DNA of 55,032 nucleotides from Astrothelium macrocarpum (taxonomy: Eukaryota > Ascomycota > Dothideomycetes > Trypetheliales > Trypetheliaceae), in contig JAGEMR010000172.1 in the NCBI GenBank assembly GCA_021030915.1, positions 1 through 55,032 on the forward strand. The letters are read 5' to 3'. Shown one piece after another: positions 1 to 10,779 of this stretch (position 1 is its first letter; every line of letters begins with the position of its first letter). A program made the position numbers and the translations under genes. The notes below the pieces were generated by a model. It saw nothing but the letters and a program-made list of their open reading frames with translations, was not told the origin of the DNA and did not search any database.

Positions 1-1680
1 TATATCCAAAATTATATTATTAAATATGAATCATATTAAAAAAATAAATATAATATATAAATAAAAAAGGGAATAATTATATTAATAAAATTATTGTATA
101 AATCATTCGAATAAATCATCATAAATTTTATTACGGATTTATTTAAATCAAAAGATCTAATAACGAGATTAGAATACGATATAATTATGGTCATTATGAA
201 TAAATTAATAAAATATATTATTATCAAATAATTCAAAAAAATGTATAAAATAATTCATATGACCGAATTATTATTTTAAAAATTAATCAAATATTTTGAA
301 ATTCTAATAAACGTCATATCTGATAAAAATTGAAAATTTATATCAATTTATTAAAAAATAATTTTAAATAAATTCGAAATCAAATTAAAAATATCCACGG
401 TATATTATAAAAAAATAAATGGTCAGATAAAATATATGAATCAGATATTGAAATAATATTTAAAATATTATATGAATAATCAGTAAAATAATTGGATATT
501 TTTATTATTTATAATATAATTAATATTAAATCAGAAAATATCGTTAATCATATAAAAAATATCAATAGAATATATTTTAAAATAAAATAATAAAAATCGA
601 ATTAAATAAAACGCGGAAATATTTTCGGATTAAATATAATAAAATATATTATATAAATTAAAAATTCTGGTATAAATATGAAAAAATATTCAAAAAAATA
701 ACTAATAGATATTAGCCAAAAATATGAAAATAAATACTTTCAGAAAAAATAGATCTTAATTAAAAAAGAAAGATAAAATATATTTATTTATCAAAAATCT
801 CAAAAATAAATTATCAATCAAAAAATTAGAATTAATCAAAATTGGACCATTTCTGATATAAGAATAAAAAGAATCAATAAATTTTAAATTGAAATTATCA
901 TAAAATATCAAAATCCATCCAGTATTCTATATATTCTTATTCCAATCAATAAATATAATAATATTATATTAAAAGATATTTTATTTCGAATCAAAAAAAG
1001 AAAATGAATTTGAAATAAAAAGAATATTCAATTATTATAATGAATTATATCTGATTAAATAAAAAAGATATCCAAATTCGAAAAATATATAAAAGATATT
1101 AAAAAATTTAAAAAATTATCAATAAAAAATTAAAAAATTCTGTAAAAAAAAAAAAATATATTATAAGAAATCAGATTAATTTCTTCTTTTATAATAAATA
1201 TCCTAATTATCTAAAAGAATTATCAGTAATTCCTGAGATATTATTATTCAAAAAATTCAATAAAAAATTTAAAAACGATATATTAAAATCCGGAATTTTA
1301 AAAATTTCGTCGGTCATATTCCATTATACAAAATTTATTATCTTATTAATACGGATTTTTTTTATATTCTATATTTCTTAAATAATAAGATTTTATTATT
1401 TCTAATATAACAAATTCATTTATGAATTTAAACGAATTATTCACGTAACAATCTTTTATTATATCCGGATATTCTTTTATATTTCATTTCATAATTGGTT
1501 CTTTTGAATATTGACCTTTTCGAATATCCGATCTGAAATAATTAGATTGTAAAAAACCGCTTTTCTTGTATATTCGATATATTTTTCTGAATTCTGGGTC
1601 AGATGATAAGAACAACTATTTTAGATATAGTTCCGATAAGAACGCATAACGAGAGGAATGGAGGATAATTTCAGTAAATA
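1..1680. repeat. AT-saturated block, RIP-like, no gene
   Basis: The stretch is composed almost wholly of A and T, with long TA-, AAT- and AAA-type runs and stop codons in every frame. The only long open frame is a low-complexity Ile/Asn/Tyr string, which I regard as chance. In ascomycetes such blocks are usually repeats degraded by repeat-induced point mutation (C to T in repeats). That origin is inferred here from composition alone. I see no telomere repeat at the left end and no readable transposase or reverse transcriptase. Confidence 0.75.
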
Positions 1681-1811
1681 TTATATACGGCGAATAGAGG
1701 AGCAAGGAAAATGAGATTTGGAAACATAGAAAGAGGGAGCCATGGTGACCATAAGACACGTTATTATAATATATAAACATATGAGGTCACGTGCCGAAAA
1801 GGAGGGGATAG

Positions 1812-2189
1812 TGTTGTGACCACTGAGAGGGCTATATACACGTCCGTGTACCCGCCCGACCTCTGGCTTAGAAAACTCATGCTATGAGCCAGGAGAGCCA
1901 ATCTCTGGCTCAGAGGGCTCATATTATGAGCCAGGAGAGCCAACCTCTGGTTCAGGAGTCTTTTATTATGAATCAGGAAATATTGCAAATATATAGGAAC
2001 ACAACGCGACCATTATGGCCTCGTTGTATTCAAAACCATTCTCTAAATTAGTCTTTAATAACGTCTTCAGCAGAACTTTGAATTACCAAACCATATCACT
2101 CCTTGTTAGTTCAGTCCTTTACCGATTCACTTCAGAAGCCACCTTGATCCCAAGTAGACTTGCCCCCAAGGATACCTAGGATCATAACA
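1812..2189 (+). mobile_element. LTR-like segment (candidate solo LTR)
   Basis: This 378-bp island of more normal composition sits inside AT-rich DNA. It begins TGTTGTGACC and ends GGATCATAACA, so its ends form an imperfect inverted repeat of the TG...CA type that bounds long terminal repeats. A TATA-like CTATATACA lies near 1831, as expected of an LTR promoter. The segment contains a 42-bp tandem repeat. I do not see a convincing target-site duplication or a primer binding site next to it, so the identity is tentative. Confidence 0.35.
1861..1980 (+). repeat. 42-bp tandem repeat, about 2.9 copies
   Basis: Units start CTCTGG at 1861, 1903 and 1945, an exact 42-bp period. Each unit holds a near-palindrome of the form GGCTCAT-ATT-ATGAGCC followed by AGGAGAGCC. 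The first and second units are close copies and the third is more diverged. A short minus-strand reading frame across it gives repeated QRLALLAH-type peptides and is likely a by-product of the repeat. Confidence 0.85.
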
Positions 2190-2550
2190 GAGAAGGCCGA
2201 AATAGAAACGATGAAAAAGGTCGTATGTGAGGTTAAAAAAGAATAGAAAAAAATTACATCGCAATTTTTATCAAAGATTAAAATAATAAAAAAAAGATTT
2301 TATAATAAGAAGAAATAAATTATGAAAATAGAAATATTAATTTCGATATCTAAGATTATTTTATAATAAAAAATAATATAATCTACGAAAATTAGATTTA
2401 AACGCAATATCAGACCATCACACCATCTAAAGAATTTTGATATCTAATTCAACATTTTATTCAAATATTTTTTATTAGATTCTGAAATTTGAAACAATTC
2501 TATCAAAAATTGGTGGTGTAATAAGCATTTTAATGTGGTAGATTTTGGTA
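2190..2550. repeat. second AT-rich stretch, no gene
   Basis: The sequence returns to AT-rich composition, with A/T runs and stops in all frames, to about 2530. It ends abruptly at a GC-rich motif at 2551. I see no coding signal. It is probably the other flank of the RIP-affected block. Confidence 0.6.
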
Positions 2551-2592
2551 GTGGTGAGCGTGCACGGTGCCGTAGCGTGCACGATCACGTGA
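2551..2592 (+). repeat. GTGCAC-rich boundary motif, copy 1
   Basis: A GC-rich motif beginning GTGGTGAGCGTGCACGG marks the switch from AT-rich DNA on its left to ordinary DNA on its right. It resembles the motifs at 20718-20751 and, in reverse orientation, 54939-54980. All three have the AT-rich side in the same relative position. It could be the terminal inverted repeat of a degraded transposon family; this is inference from three diverged copies. Confidence 0.4.
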
Positions 2593-3262
2593 AAACTCCT
2601 ACACATTGGCGCTGGCTAGCTGCTCATTCTCATTTCTCACTTGATGGCTAGCTGTTAGTTCATCAGCATTGCAAATTCATTCTACACCTCGTTAATCGCT
2701 CCCTGTAAGGTCGCTTCTTGGAGACTGCTAAAAGCGATACCTGACGTTCAACCGAACCCCGGGTAAAGTCAAGGTCAAAAACTCCAATCAATGATGTGCA
2801 TAGAGCCGCGAAAGAGCTCGTAGCCACGTCCGCACCTTTATTCGGCCGCTCCTGTGCAGAAACAACACTGACAGGCCTGCTGCATAAACGCATGCGATGA
2901 AGCGAATGGGGGCCGAGTTTATCGTCCCAAGTCGCCAATTTTCTCGGCCTCTTTTCGTTCCTACGGAGGCCTAGTTCTAGTACTGTATTCTGGCATATCT
3001 AACAAAAGTCGAGGTCTCAGACGATTCAGCTGCAGTCAGAAAGACGAGTTTGTATTCGTTTCTCATCTTGATTAACTGTACGAAATAGAAGGCTGCGCAA
3101 ATGTTTTGCAGTAGCTGAAACTCAGTTGAAACCGTTATGAATTATTCTAAGAATATGCAGAGACGGGAATACATATTCTTAAAAAAGCAACTCTTAATAT
3201 GCCTGCTCTGATTTCATCCACACTTCCAACACCATGAGTCGACATCTTTTACGACGACGAAA
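2593..3262. other. intergenic, upstream of fasciclin gene
   Basis: This is ordinary-composition DNA with no convincing gene. A 91-codon minus-strand frame (2663-2938) has no family features that I recognise. The last part presumably carries the promoter and 5' leader of the fasciclin gene. Confidence 0.5.
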
Positions 3263-4720
3263 ATGCGATTACTTGTTTTCTTGCTTCTGATTACTGTGCT
3301 TGCAAATGCGCAGAGTGTTTTAGATGTGCTCTCCAGTCAGTCTGACCTGACCAAAGTAACATCGCTAATCGCAAGCTTTCCTCAATTCTCCAAACAACTG
3401 AATGACTCGTACGACTTTACATTTCTCGCTCCATCCAATGACGCCATCACAACATGGTTGAATTCATCCTCCCCTTCTAATGACTATATCGAAGCCACCC
3501 TGAAGTATCATTTCCTTGAAGACAATGCTCTGCCCTCTGCATCGATTAGGGACCATCTGTTCTACTACTCCACTGCTTTAAACGACACTACCTACACAAA
3601 CGTGACCTTCGATGGCTATGGCCAGCTCGTTGGGGCCGTGAATAACAGTGGACCCCTATTTGTCTCGGGCAACAAAAGCGAGTCACGTATCGAGACCTCG
3701 GTATGGATTAATCTTTCATTGCGATATAAGGCTAAAGATTTCAAGACCTCTTCCAAGTTGTTATGATATCAGTTCATCAAGATTGTGCCTAAAAAATCGC
3801 TAATCTCATCAGGATCTCGTCTGCACCGGTGGCATCATCCAAATTATCGATCGCGTGCCCTCAATTCCCACCGATATCCTCACCGAAGCTTCTGCCGCTA
3901 ATCTCAACGACTTCATTGCCCTTCTCAGCGGTGATAACTTTACCATTGCCGAAGAAATCAAAAACATCCCCAATACCACCATCTTCGCCCCTAATTCTGC
4001 CGCTGCTCTTGCCACGGCTAACTCCGATGCTTTCATCAATACCTACGACGTGAATTCATCGACGTTGAACGAGCTATACATGTATCATGTTCTGAGCGGA
4101 CTGTGGTCTGCTGGAGATTTCAATGGGACCAGTTTGGAAACGAAGAACGGAGCCAAGGTCCTGGTGACATTGGACGATCAAGGGGATATATGGATCAACC
4201 AAGCGAAGATTACGGGAGAGGATTACCTGCTCTCTAATGGTTTCATGCACGTGATTGACGAGTGAGCGTCCCTTTCCTAGAACTTTGGGAACGTTGTTTT
4301 TACCTTAGCTTAGAGAGCTTGTCACGTTAATGCACGGTATATAGCATCCTGCAGCCCGGCAATATCACGCGGCCTTCCCTCGCAGCAACAGGAAATAATA
4401 TGCCAACATCGCCATCTACGACCGCAAGTCTCCATCCTGCTACCTCAACGCCTACGTCTCCTATCGTCAGCGGGTTGTCAACGAGCGCAAAGGCGGGAGT
4501 TGGCGTAGGGGTTACGGTTGGGGGCCTTGTAGTACTCGCAGCCGTGGTATTTCTTTTTCGGAGAAGAGGCTTGAACAGGAGCAGCGTCGATCGGAGCGAG
4601 CCAGAGGGGATGTTGCAGGTAAACCGGGTGTCAGAGTTAGAGGGCCAGGGACTAAACCAGCTGGATTCACGGCAACGGCCAGCTGAGATGGGGGAGGACC
4701 GGAGGCATGAACTAGGATAA
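3263..4720 (+). CDS. Fasciclin (FAS1) domain protein with C-terminal membrane anchor
   Basis: The model is join(3263..3700, 3813..4261, 4345..4720), 420 aa. Intron 1 is GTATGG...ATCAG with a GCTAATC branch; intron 2 is GTGAGC...TATAG. Residues 1-17 form a signal peptide (MRLLVFLLLITVLANAQS). Two FAS1 domains follow. The first opens with SVLDVLSSQSDLTKV and has the FTFLAPSNDA motif; the second has TTIFAPNSAA and ends FMHVIDD. A Ser/Thr/Pro linker precedes a hydrophobic segment (GVTVGGLVVLAAVVFLF) and a basic RRR stop-transfer. FAS1 proteins are extracellular adhesion or cell-wall proteins; here the protein should sit on the outer face of the plasma membrane with a short cytosolic tail. Many Asn-X-Ser/Thr sites suggest glycosylation. 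Splicing across both junctions restores the FAS1 consensus (GGIIQIIDRV and VIDDILQPG), which supports the exon choice. Confidence 0.9.
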
Positions 4721-5498
4721 TCCGGAGCTATGGACAGGATGGATGAAATACTTGTTCCAACCCTTATTATAACGGCCTGACGTTTTTCATCGACTTTAAA
4801 TAGAGCGTTCAAATATCTCATGGATTCATTTTTAAATTGATATCTAACAGCAAAGTCTCGCTATTTTAATAGAGATTGTTTCTTTGTTACGAGACAATAC
4901 ATTTGTTCTCGATATAATGACACGTATCACGATTATTATCAATATTTTTATAAAGATAACAGACAAGGTTTACCAGATTTTTACGCGAAACGCTACGAAG
5001 TAGGACATCAAATATTGGTTCCGGTGCGATAGTTCCTAAGGGTCAGGAACAGTGTAGGACGTGCCCCATGCTGATAAATGCATTCATATAAATTATAAGA
5101 CTCGAACATTGTAGATTTTCTTCCCATTCAAATTCTCCATCTTAGGCGAACTAACTAAGACACATGTATACTACACGGCTCGCTATTCCTATCCAGGAAA
5201 CTCCTCGCAATGCAGCATGGCCGCAAAGGAAATGCCTCTCGCTGCCTTGCAACCCGCGAAACGCCTTACGTGAATCATTGCAGACGAGAATGGGAAAAAC
5301 AAACATTGGTATCCGCAAAGAAGATGCGACACTGAACAGGTACGAAAAAGAGAAAGAGAAAGAGAAAGAATTCCAAAAATTCCTCAGTGAAATAAAATCA
5401 CGCACCCACCCCATTTTGCTTTTCTCCTCCGATACAAACCCCTCGACAACCCCAACAATACCATTCACATCCTCTCACTCGCACACCTTCAAACCCCC
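4721..5498. other. intergenic, AT-rich, between converging genes
   Basis: This stretch holds the 3' ends of the fasciclin gene (+) and TAF2 (-). The part from 4820 to 5130 is clearly AT-rich. A GAGAAA microsatellite lies at about 5350-5368. A long plus-strand open frame that starts at 5164 runs into the low-complexity 3' end of TAF2 and is antisense noise. Confidence 0.6.
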
Positions 5499-8400
5499 TC
5501 ACTTTCCCCCAATCTTCAACTTAAAACTCTTCTTCTTCTCCATCGGCGGCTTCCCTCCCCCTCCCTTCTCCGGCGTCCGGCTCTTCTTAATCTCCCTCTC
5601 CTCCGCTGCACCATCCGCCTCCTTCTCCCTCTTCCTCTTCCCATTCCCCGCCTTCTCCTCTCTCTCCCACTCCATCACACCGTCACCCTCCTCCTTGACA
5701 TCCCCATCTCCCCCCACCGCAACGATCGCGCGAAAGTCCGAAAACGACGCTCCCGCCTCTCCCCCACCACCCATCGGCCTGAAATCCGCCGCACCCGCGT
5801 CGCCAGCGGCGGCAGTGGTAGGGGCAGCGGGGAGTCGGAAATCCGCCATCCCGCCCGCGCCGCCAAACGTCCTGAACCCGGCGGGACTGGAGCTGGGCGC
5901 GAGCCCGAACGCTTCGGGAGGCGGGGGAGGAGGCGGCGGTGGCGGTGGGGGAGGCGGCAGTGCAGACGGAGTGATACTCGAATTCGTGGTGGCGATGGCG
6001 GGTGAGGAAGCGGCGAGGGCAGACGAAGCGAGCGAGTTGCGCTTGCCGATTTTGAGGACGGTGGTGCGGCCGGGAACGGGGGGTTGGGTTGGGCCCGTAG
6101 TGGTGGGCACGGAAGGAGCGGGAGCGGGAGCGGGAGCGGGAGCCGAGGGCGAGCCGGAGGATTTGCGAGATGCGGGGTTTGTGGTGAGCGAGATGGAGGG
6201 GGCGCGCGAGGGAGGGGGAGGGGGTGGTGGCATGGTGCTGTTTCGGCGGGCGTCTTGGGACGCGCGGGATTTGGGTTGTGGTGCGGTGGGTGTGGCGGGT
6301 GGTGGTGCTGTTGTTGCTGGCAGCGGGAGAGGTGCTTGTTGCTGCTGTTGTGGGAGGGCGGGGGCCTGAGGTGGTGGGTGTAGGACGTGCATGGGTGTGG
6401 TGCGGGTGCGCGAGGAGCGGTAGAAGCGCAGTTTGCCGTTGCCTTGGTGCTCGACTTTCCAGTAGCGCGGGTAGCGGAGCTTGACGAGCATGCTGCTGAC
6501 AGGCTCGAAGAGGAAGCGGCAGAGATCGAGGAGACGGCCGATTTCGGCGAGGGAGAGTATAGGGGAGTTGACGGCGTGCCAGATGGCTTTTTGGAGGACT
6601 TCCTCGGTGCCAATTTCTTTGCGCAGGGCGGCGATGGCGTCGGTGATGTTGGTTTTGCGTGCGATGTCGGCGGCGCGCAATTCGGTAGAGGCTTCTTGTT
6701 CGATGATGAGGCCGCCATCAAGTTGACGTTGGTCTGGACCTTCGACTTTGCCTTCGCCGATGGCGATTTTGCCCAGGCCGACATTGATCAGAATTCGTAT
6801 TTGCGCACGCATATATGGCGACGTGTCGGTGGCGAGGCAGTAGAACATGAATCGCATTATAACGGTGTCGCGGAACATTCCGAGTTCGATGAGGGCGCTG
6901 AAGCCTTTGAGACGAAGGACGTCGGCATTACCTGGATGAGCGTATTGGAGAATGTCTATGACCTTATGAGGAATGACCTTGTTTTTAATGAGACGCTGGA
7001 GACAGTCGATAGCGGTGGTGGAGTAGATGTTTTGGTATGATGATATCCACTCGTCAATACGACGATAGCGCTCGATCTCGTTCAAGGCGTTGCGCTTGAA
7101 CTCTTCTTCAGAGTCTTCATCGTCAAATGAAAATTCAAAGCCGTTGGAGTTCTGACGACTGATAAGGGTTTCGGTGAGGCAGGAAAGCAGAATCGAGACA
7201 TAGAATACATCGGAAAAGTCATTGTTGGAGTTATCGTTGAACTTGAGTTTGTCCACAAAGAATCTTTTTGCACGAGTCGGACTCTTTCCACTGTTATCGC
7301 GAACATTTGCGATGGCTTTAGGTATGGCGCATTGAATAAGGTAGGAAGTGCGGTCTGAAAAATCGTTGGATCGAGTCATTGGCGAGTTCGGAAGACAAAA
7401 GCAGTCTTGAAAGGCCTTTTCAAGATGGAAGAGTCCAACCCAGTCCAGTTCATCTCTTCCACACTTTGCCAATGCTGCCGCAGCAGAGGTACGAATACCA
7501 TGAAAATATCGATGGTCCATGAGTGTCCTAGTGAGAATGGTGGAGATGAGAGGATGCGCCTTTTGCGCCACGAGGTATTGTATCGATTCCAACTGTGCAA
7601 CGACGTCTCTATCTTGTTGCAATTGGGAAACGAACATGTAGTGAGGCATGGCGAGTTGCATTTTGCAAATCCATTCAAAATCCGCATCCATACGGATCCA
7701 TTCATAAGATTCCAGACTCATGCGATCTTCGTCATCTTTTGACCAGTCCGTTAATCGCCATTCCGCAATTTCTTCATCTGTTTGCAGAACATCACCCAAG
7801 CAGTAAAGAAGAACATCGTCCTGAGATTCATCATTCGGATTGACACCATTAGCAGCAGCAGCTCGTTCTTTTTGTCTCCGACTTCGTTTTAATCGCTTGT
7901 ATTTAGTATTGTACGGTATCTCAAATTTGGTGGTGGCCTCTTTGATTTCCACTATGTGCTCATAAGGGGTACCATCAGCCTCGTGAATCCGTATTGTCAT
8001 GGGCCCAGTAAAAACGGGCGGAAATGGACCTGCATAGACGTTCTCGTCGTCTTCCTCTACTTCTTGGTAGAAAGATTCTGGTTTGATCTCTTTAGCTTGC
8101 GGCCGTTCATTCTGCACTTGCTTAATGAGCATTTCGACCACAAGCTTCTTCTTGTTGAAGCGTTGTGTGACGGAAAACATTGGACAACCAGCACCATAGA
8201 CCCATTGCTGGAAGAATGGTTCTAACTTCATTCGTGCCAGACGCTCACAAGTCCTGATGAAAAACGCCGTGTCCATGGCACCATTCTCAATGTCACCAGT
8301 CTTTGCATTAATGAAAATCCGAGTGATAACTCGCGCCATTCCGATGGTAGAGCTCGCCTTTCGTAACCTCGTATCCAAAATGAAAAAAACAAGTGGGGCT

Positions 8401-10001
8401 TTCAAGTTCATGAACTCCACTTCGCCTGGATCAAGATGCAGAGCTGATCCGAGCGTATGGAGTGATGGCCGCCTAAAATCTTGTTCGCAGACCTTGTCGG
8501 CCGCAAGTTTTTGATTATAGCGAAACTCGTTATTCCCAGAAAGCTTCTTAAGGAACTGGTCGGTCATCCAGTAAGACATGCCCACAATAGCCCAAGTATC
8601 GGAAAAATCCTTTGCAATAATATTGACACCAATCCATTGAGAAGCCAGGGCATGAGTCAAGGTACGAGTGACTTGATCGATTGGCTCGAGAATGTCTTCG
8701 GGAAAAAGAAGGCGATTACTGCATATACTCAAGGCAGCGGTATCGGCAACATCATTGACAAGATCATCCACGAAGCAGACCTTGTAGCTCGTAAAGGGAA
8801 AAGCACCGTATTGCATGGTGAAGAAGTCGATGGCGCGGGATAACGGGAAGCAAGTGTTCCTAACCTCATCTGCTCTTCCAGGTAGACAGAACCCATGCAC
8901 GCGGAAAGCATTTGAGCCCAGTTTCTCGTCTTCATCGACATCGCGAAACTCCGAGAGATCGACGTGTTCGAAGGGGCCTATGGCAAAGCCAATGTGACGT
9001 GGAGCAACTTCGGCGGCACAGGTGAAGGAGACTGTCTTTTTCGTATTGTCTTCTGGATCGACAATCTCATCCGTCAAGTCGCCAGAACAAACAACAGAAA
9101 GCTCCAGCGCCCTTTCCTGTTCCGTAAACTCTGGGCCAGTGTATTCTTCATCTGCGGAACTGTCGTGAATACCATTGGTTAGGATTCCATTAACTTTGGC
9201 ATGGCCGTTGATACCGTTGGTCAGGAGCTTTGGTTTTGCGAAAGCGTCGCCTAATGTGCGAGGGCACCGTATCGAGATTTCCCAATTGGATCGAGCGAGG
9301 GGATCATCGACACAGGGAAATATGCAGGATGCGACTCTTGAAGATCCAGTATTCCGCGTGTAGACATGAGGGTATCTCGAATCTCCATCTTCAATGCCAA
9401 CAAAGTGCAGTCCATCCCGAAAGCCCAAGACTTCGAATTCCACGTGTATCCTGATGGGTGTAAAGCGCGCGTCATTTTCCCCGCCTCCTGCAGTCTTTAA
9501 TATCGTCGGAACCTCTGTCACGGTATTTGTAGTGTCACTGTTCTGCCTCTTACTGCTTATGCTACTTTTCGCAACCAACATGCGCTGTGCTGCCGTCGAA
9601 AAGGGGTCTTGCTCCTCTATCCTGACACTCTTCGGTATTGTGATACTAATCTCTTCCTCTGGCGCATCCCTCAATGCAGGTTCCAACTTCTGAGCCACGA
9701 TATGATGTTGTAGTGCCGTGAACGCATCCGGAATCTTTAGATTACCGTACGGATCATCGTAATGCGATGACGGCGCCTTGCCCTCCACATTCAAACGCTT
9801 CAGCACGCACTGTCGGCAGTTGAGTTTGATGGTTCGCAGCTCCTTGAAATGCGGCTGGATGGTGATGTCGGTCTTGCCTTTGAGCTTCTGCGTGCGAAAG
9901 TCGATGTCGAGCTCGACCTTTTGCGAGTGTACTGAGAAGCCAGGACCGGTGGAGGGAAGAGGAGGCGGCGGCGGTCCTGGAGTCTCGATGAGGCCGGGCA
10001 T
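5499..10001 (-). CDS. TAF2: Transcription initiation factor TFIID subunit 2 (TAF2)
   Basis: This is a single uninterrupted 1500-codon frame. TAF2 is the TFIID subunit that binds core promoter (Initiator) DNA together with TAF1 and is derived from M1 aminopeptidases. The N-terminal half matches that fold: VHSQKVELDIDF at 24-35, the KGKTDITIQP strand, the FVGIEDGDSRYPHVYT loop at about 200, and FPCVDD at about 228. The place where M1 enzymes have the zinc motif HEXXH reads HALASQW at about 450-456, so peptidase activity is lost, as known for TAF2. A long alpha-helical repeat region follows, then a Pro/Ala/Gln-rich tail from about residue 1225 with a 14-residue proline run, and a basic end (KKKSFKLKIGGK). 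The start is the first ATG of the frame and lies just before the domain. The next minus-strand gene (U2AF) ends 778 bp upstream. Confidence 0.95.
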   Translation of the reverse strand: MPGLIETPGPPPPPLPSTGPGFSVHSQKVELDIDFRTQKLKGKTDITIQPHFKELRTIKLNCRQCVLKRLNVEGKAPSSHYDDPYGNLKIPDAFTALQHHIVAQKLEPALRDAPEEEISITIPKSVRIEEQDPFSTAAQRMLVAKSSISSKRQNSDTTNTVTEVPTILKTAGGGENDARFTPIRIHVEFEVLGFRDGLHFVGIEDGDSRYPHVYTRNTGSSRVASCIFPCVDDPLARSNWEISIRCPRTLGDAFAKPKLLTNGINGHAKVNGILTNGIHDSSADEEYTGPEFTEQERALELSVVCSGDLTDEIVDPEDNTKKTVSFTCAAEVAPRHIGFAIGPFEHVDLSEFRDVDEDEKLGSNAFRVHGFCLPGRADEVRNTCFPLSRAIDFFTMQYGAFPFTSYKVCFVDDLVNDVADTAALSICSNRLLFPEDILEPIDQVTRTLTHALASQWIGVNIIAKDFSDTWAIVGMSYWMTDQFLKKLSGNNEFRYNQKLAADKVCEQDFRRPSLHTLGSALHLDPGEVEFMNLKAPLVFFILDTRLRKASSTIGMARVITRIFINAKTGDIENGAMDTAFFIRTCERLARMKLEPFFQQWVYGAGCPMFSVTQRFNKKKLVVEMLIKQVQNERPQAKEIKPESFYQEVEEDDENVYAGPFPPVFTGPMTIRIHEADGTPYEHIVEIKEATTKFEIPYNTKYKRLKRSRRQKERAAAANGVNPNDESQDDVLLYCLGDVLQTDEEIAEWRLTDWSKDDEDRMSLESYEWIRMDADFEWICKMQLAMPHYMFVSQLQQDRDVVAQLESIQYLVAQKAHPLISTILTRTLMDHRYFHGIRTSAAAALAKCGRDELDWVGLFHLEKAFQDCFCLPNSPMTRSNDFSDRTSYLIQCAIPKAIANVRDNSGKSPTRAKRFFVDKLKFNDNSNNDFSDVFYVSILLSCLTETLISRQNSNGFEFSFDDEDSEEEFKRNALNEIERYRRIDEWISSYQNIYSTTAIDCLQRLIKNKVIPHKVIDILQYAHPGNADVLRLKGFSALIELGMFRDTVIMRFMFYCLATDTSPYMRAQIRILINVGLGKIAIGEGKVEGPDQRQLDGGLIIEQEASTELRAADIARKTNITDAIAALRKEIGTEEVLQKAIWHAVNSPILSLAEIGRLLDLCRFLFEPVSSMLVKLRYPRYWKVEHQGNGKLRFYRSSRTRTTPMHVLHPPPQAPALPQQQQQAPLPLPATTAPPPATPTAPQPKSRASQDARRNSTMPPPPPPPSRAPSISLTTNPASRKSSGSPSAPAPAPAPAPSVPTTTGPTQPPVPGRTTVLKIGKRNSLASSALAASSPAIATTNSSITPSALPPPPPPPPPPPPPPEAFGLAPSSSPAGFRTFGGAGGMADFRLPAAPTTAAAGDAGAADFRPMGGGGEAGASFSDFRAIVAVGGDGDVKEEGDGVMEWEREEKAGNGKRKREKEADGAAEEREIKKSRTPEKGGGGKPPMEKKKSFKLKIGGK

Positions 10002-10779
10002 CTTTAGCCCTCGACCCCGGGGTCGCGCCTCACCTCCGGTCGCGAGATGATGCTCGAATAATCATCTATGGGTGCTTAAGATGGTTGCGGTAATGTGTGG
10101 TGGGGTGCGCGGCCCTGTAGTGTACGGCGCAGGCGTGCAAGTGCGGTCGCGTTACTCGATTCAATGCGGAGCTAGGGTTGTCGGAAAAGTCTTGGACTTG
10201 CGGGCAAATTCAGAGTGCACGGCCAGTGACGTTGTAAATTCGGTATTAATAAGTCGGAGGCTTTGTGAAGGATGTGGGAAGCATAAGGGGGGAGAGTAGA
10301 GTATCGGTGGATGTAAGGTAGTCGTGTGAAGGTGAAGAAGTGGTGAGGACTCATTTGCTGACGTCGCGCGGAGACACAATCGAATTCCGCCCACATGTTT
10401 GAGGGACAATCATTTTCTTCTTAGGATTGCTATTGAACCAATTTAATTGGTGAGTACAATAGTCATTATCACAAGTCTCCAAGTATAGAATGTGCCGCAC
10501 ACATGTCAGGAGGCTCGCTATCAATTCGAGCGACATCGCTAGGGACCGCGCACCAAACACGCGATTTGCTATTCGAATACTTGCATTGTTCAGGCCCCCC
10601 TCGAATCCATTGATAGTGAGGAACAAGTATTGACCAGACCATCAGTCAAACATGCTTGTTGCAAACATTCTGCAGGGGCCCATAGTAGATTAAAAGACTA
10701 CCGCCATCTAAGAAAACAATGTCTCATCGAATGAGAAGCAAATCTTGGAGTACAGAGGACACGACCGAACCCACCGCAC
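10002..10779. promoter_or_regulatory. intergenic, TAF2 promoter region
   Basis: This 778 bp lies between the U2AF stop and the TAF2 start on the same (minus) strand. It must hold the U2AF 3' UTR and the TAF2 promoter. I see no strong TATA box or coding frame. Short frames on both strands at 10072-10409 lack family features. Confidence 0.5.

Noticed and set aside
1..60. Telomere or chromosome end at the left edge
   Set aside because: No TTAGGG-type repeats; AT-richness alone does not show a telomere.
36..236. 66-codon frame in the AT-rich block
   Set aside because: Ile/Asn/Tyr/Phe string expected from AT-only DNA.
1861..1980. CRISPR-like array
   Set aside because: The 42-bp units are directly adjacent without spacers and the DNA is eukaryotic; it is a plain tandem repeat.
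5164..6369. 401-codon plus-strand frame
   Set aside because: It lies antisense to the low-complexity 3' end of TAF2; its Pro/Ser and Gly runs mirror the Pro-rich TAF2 tail.
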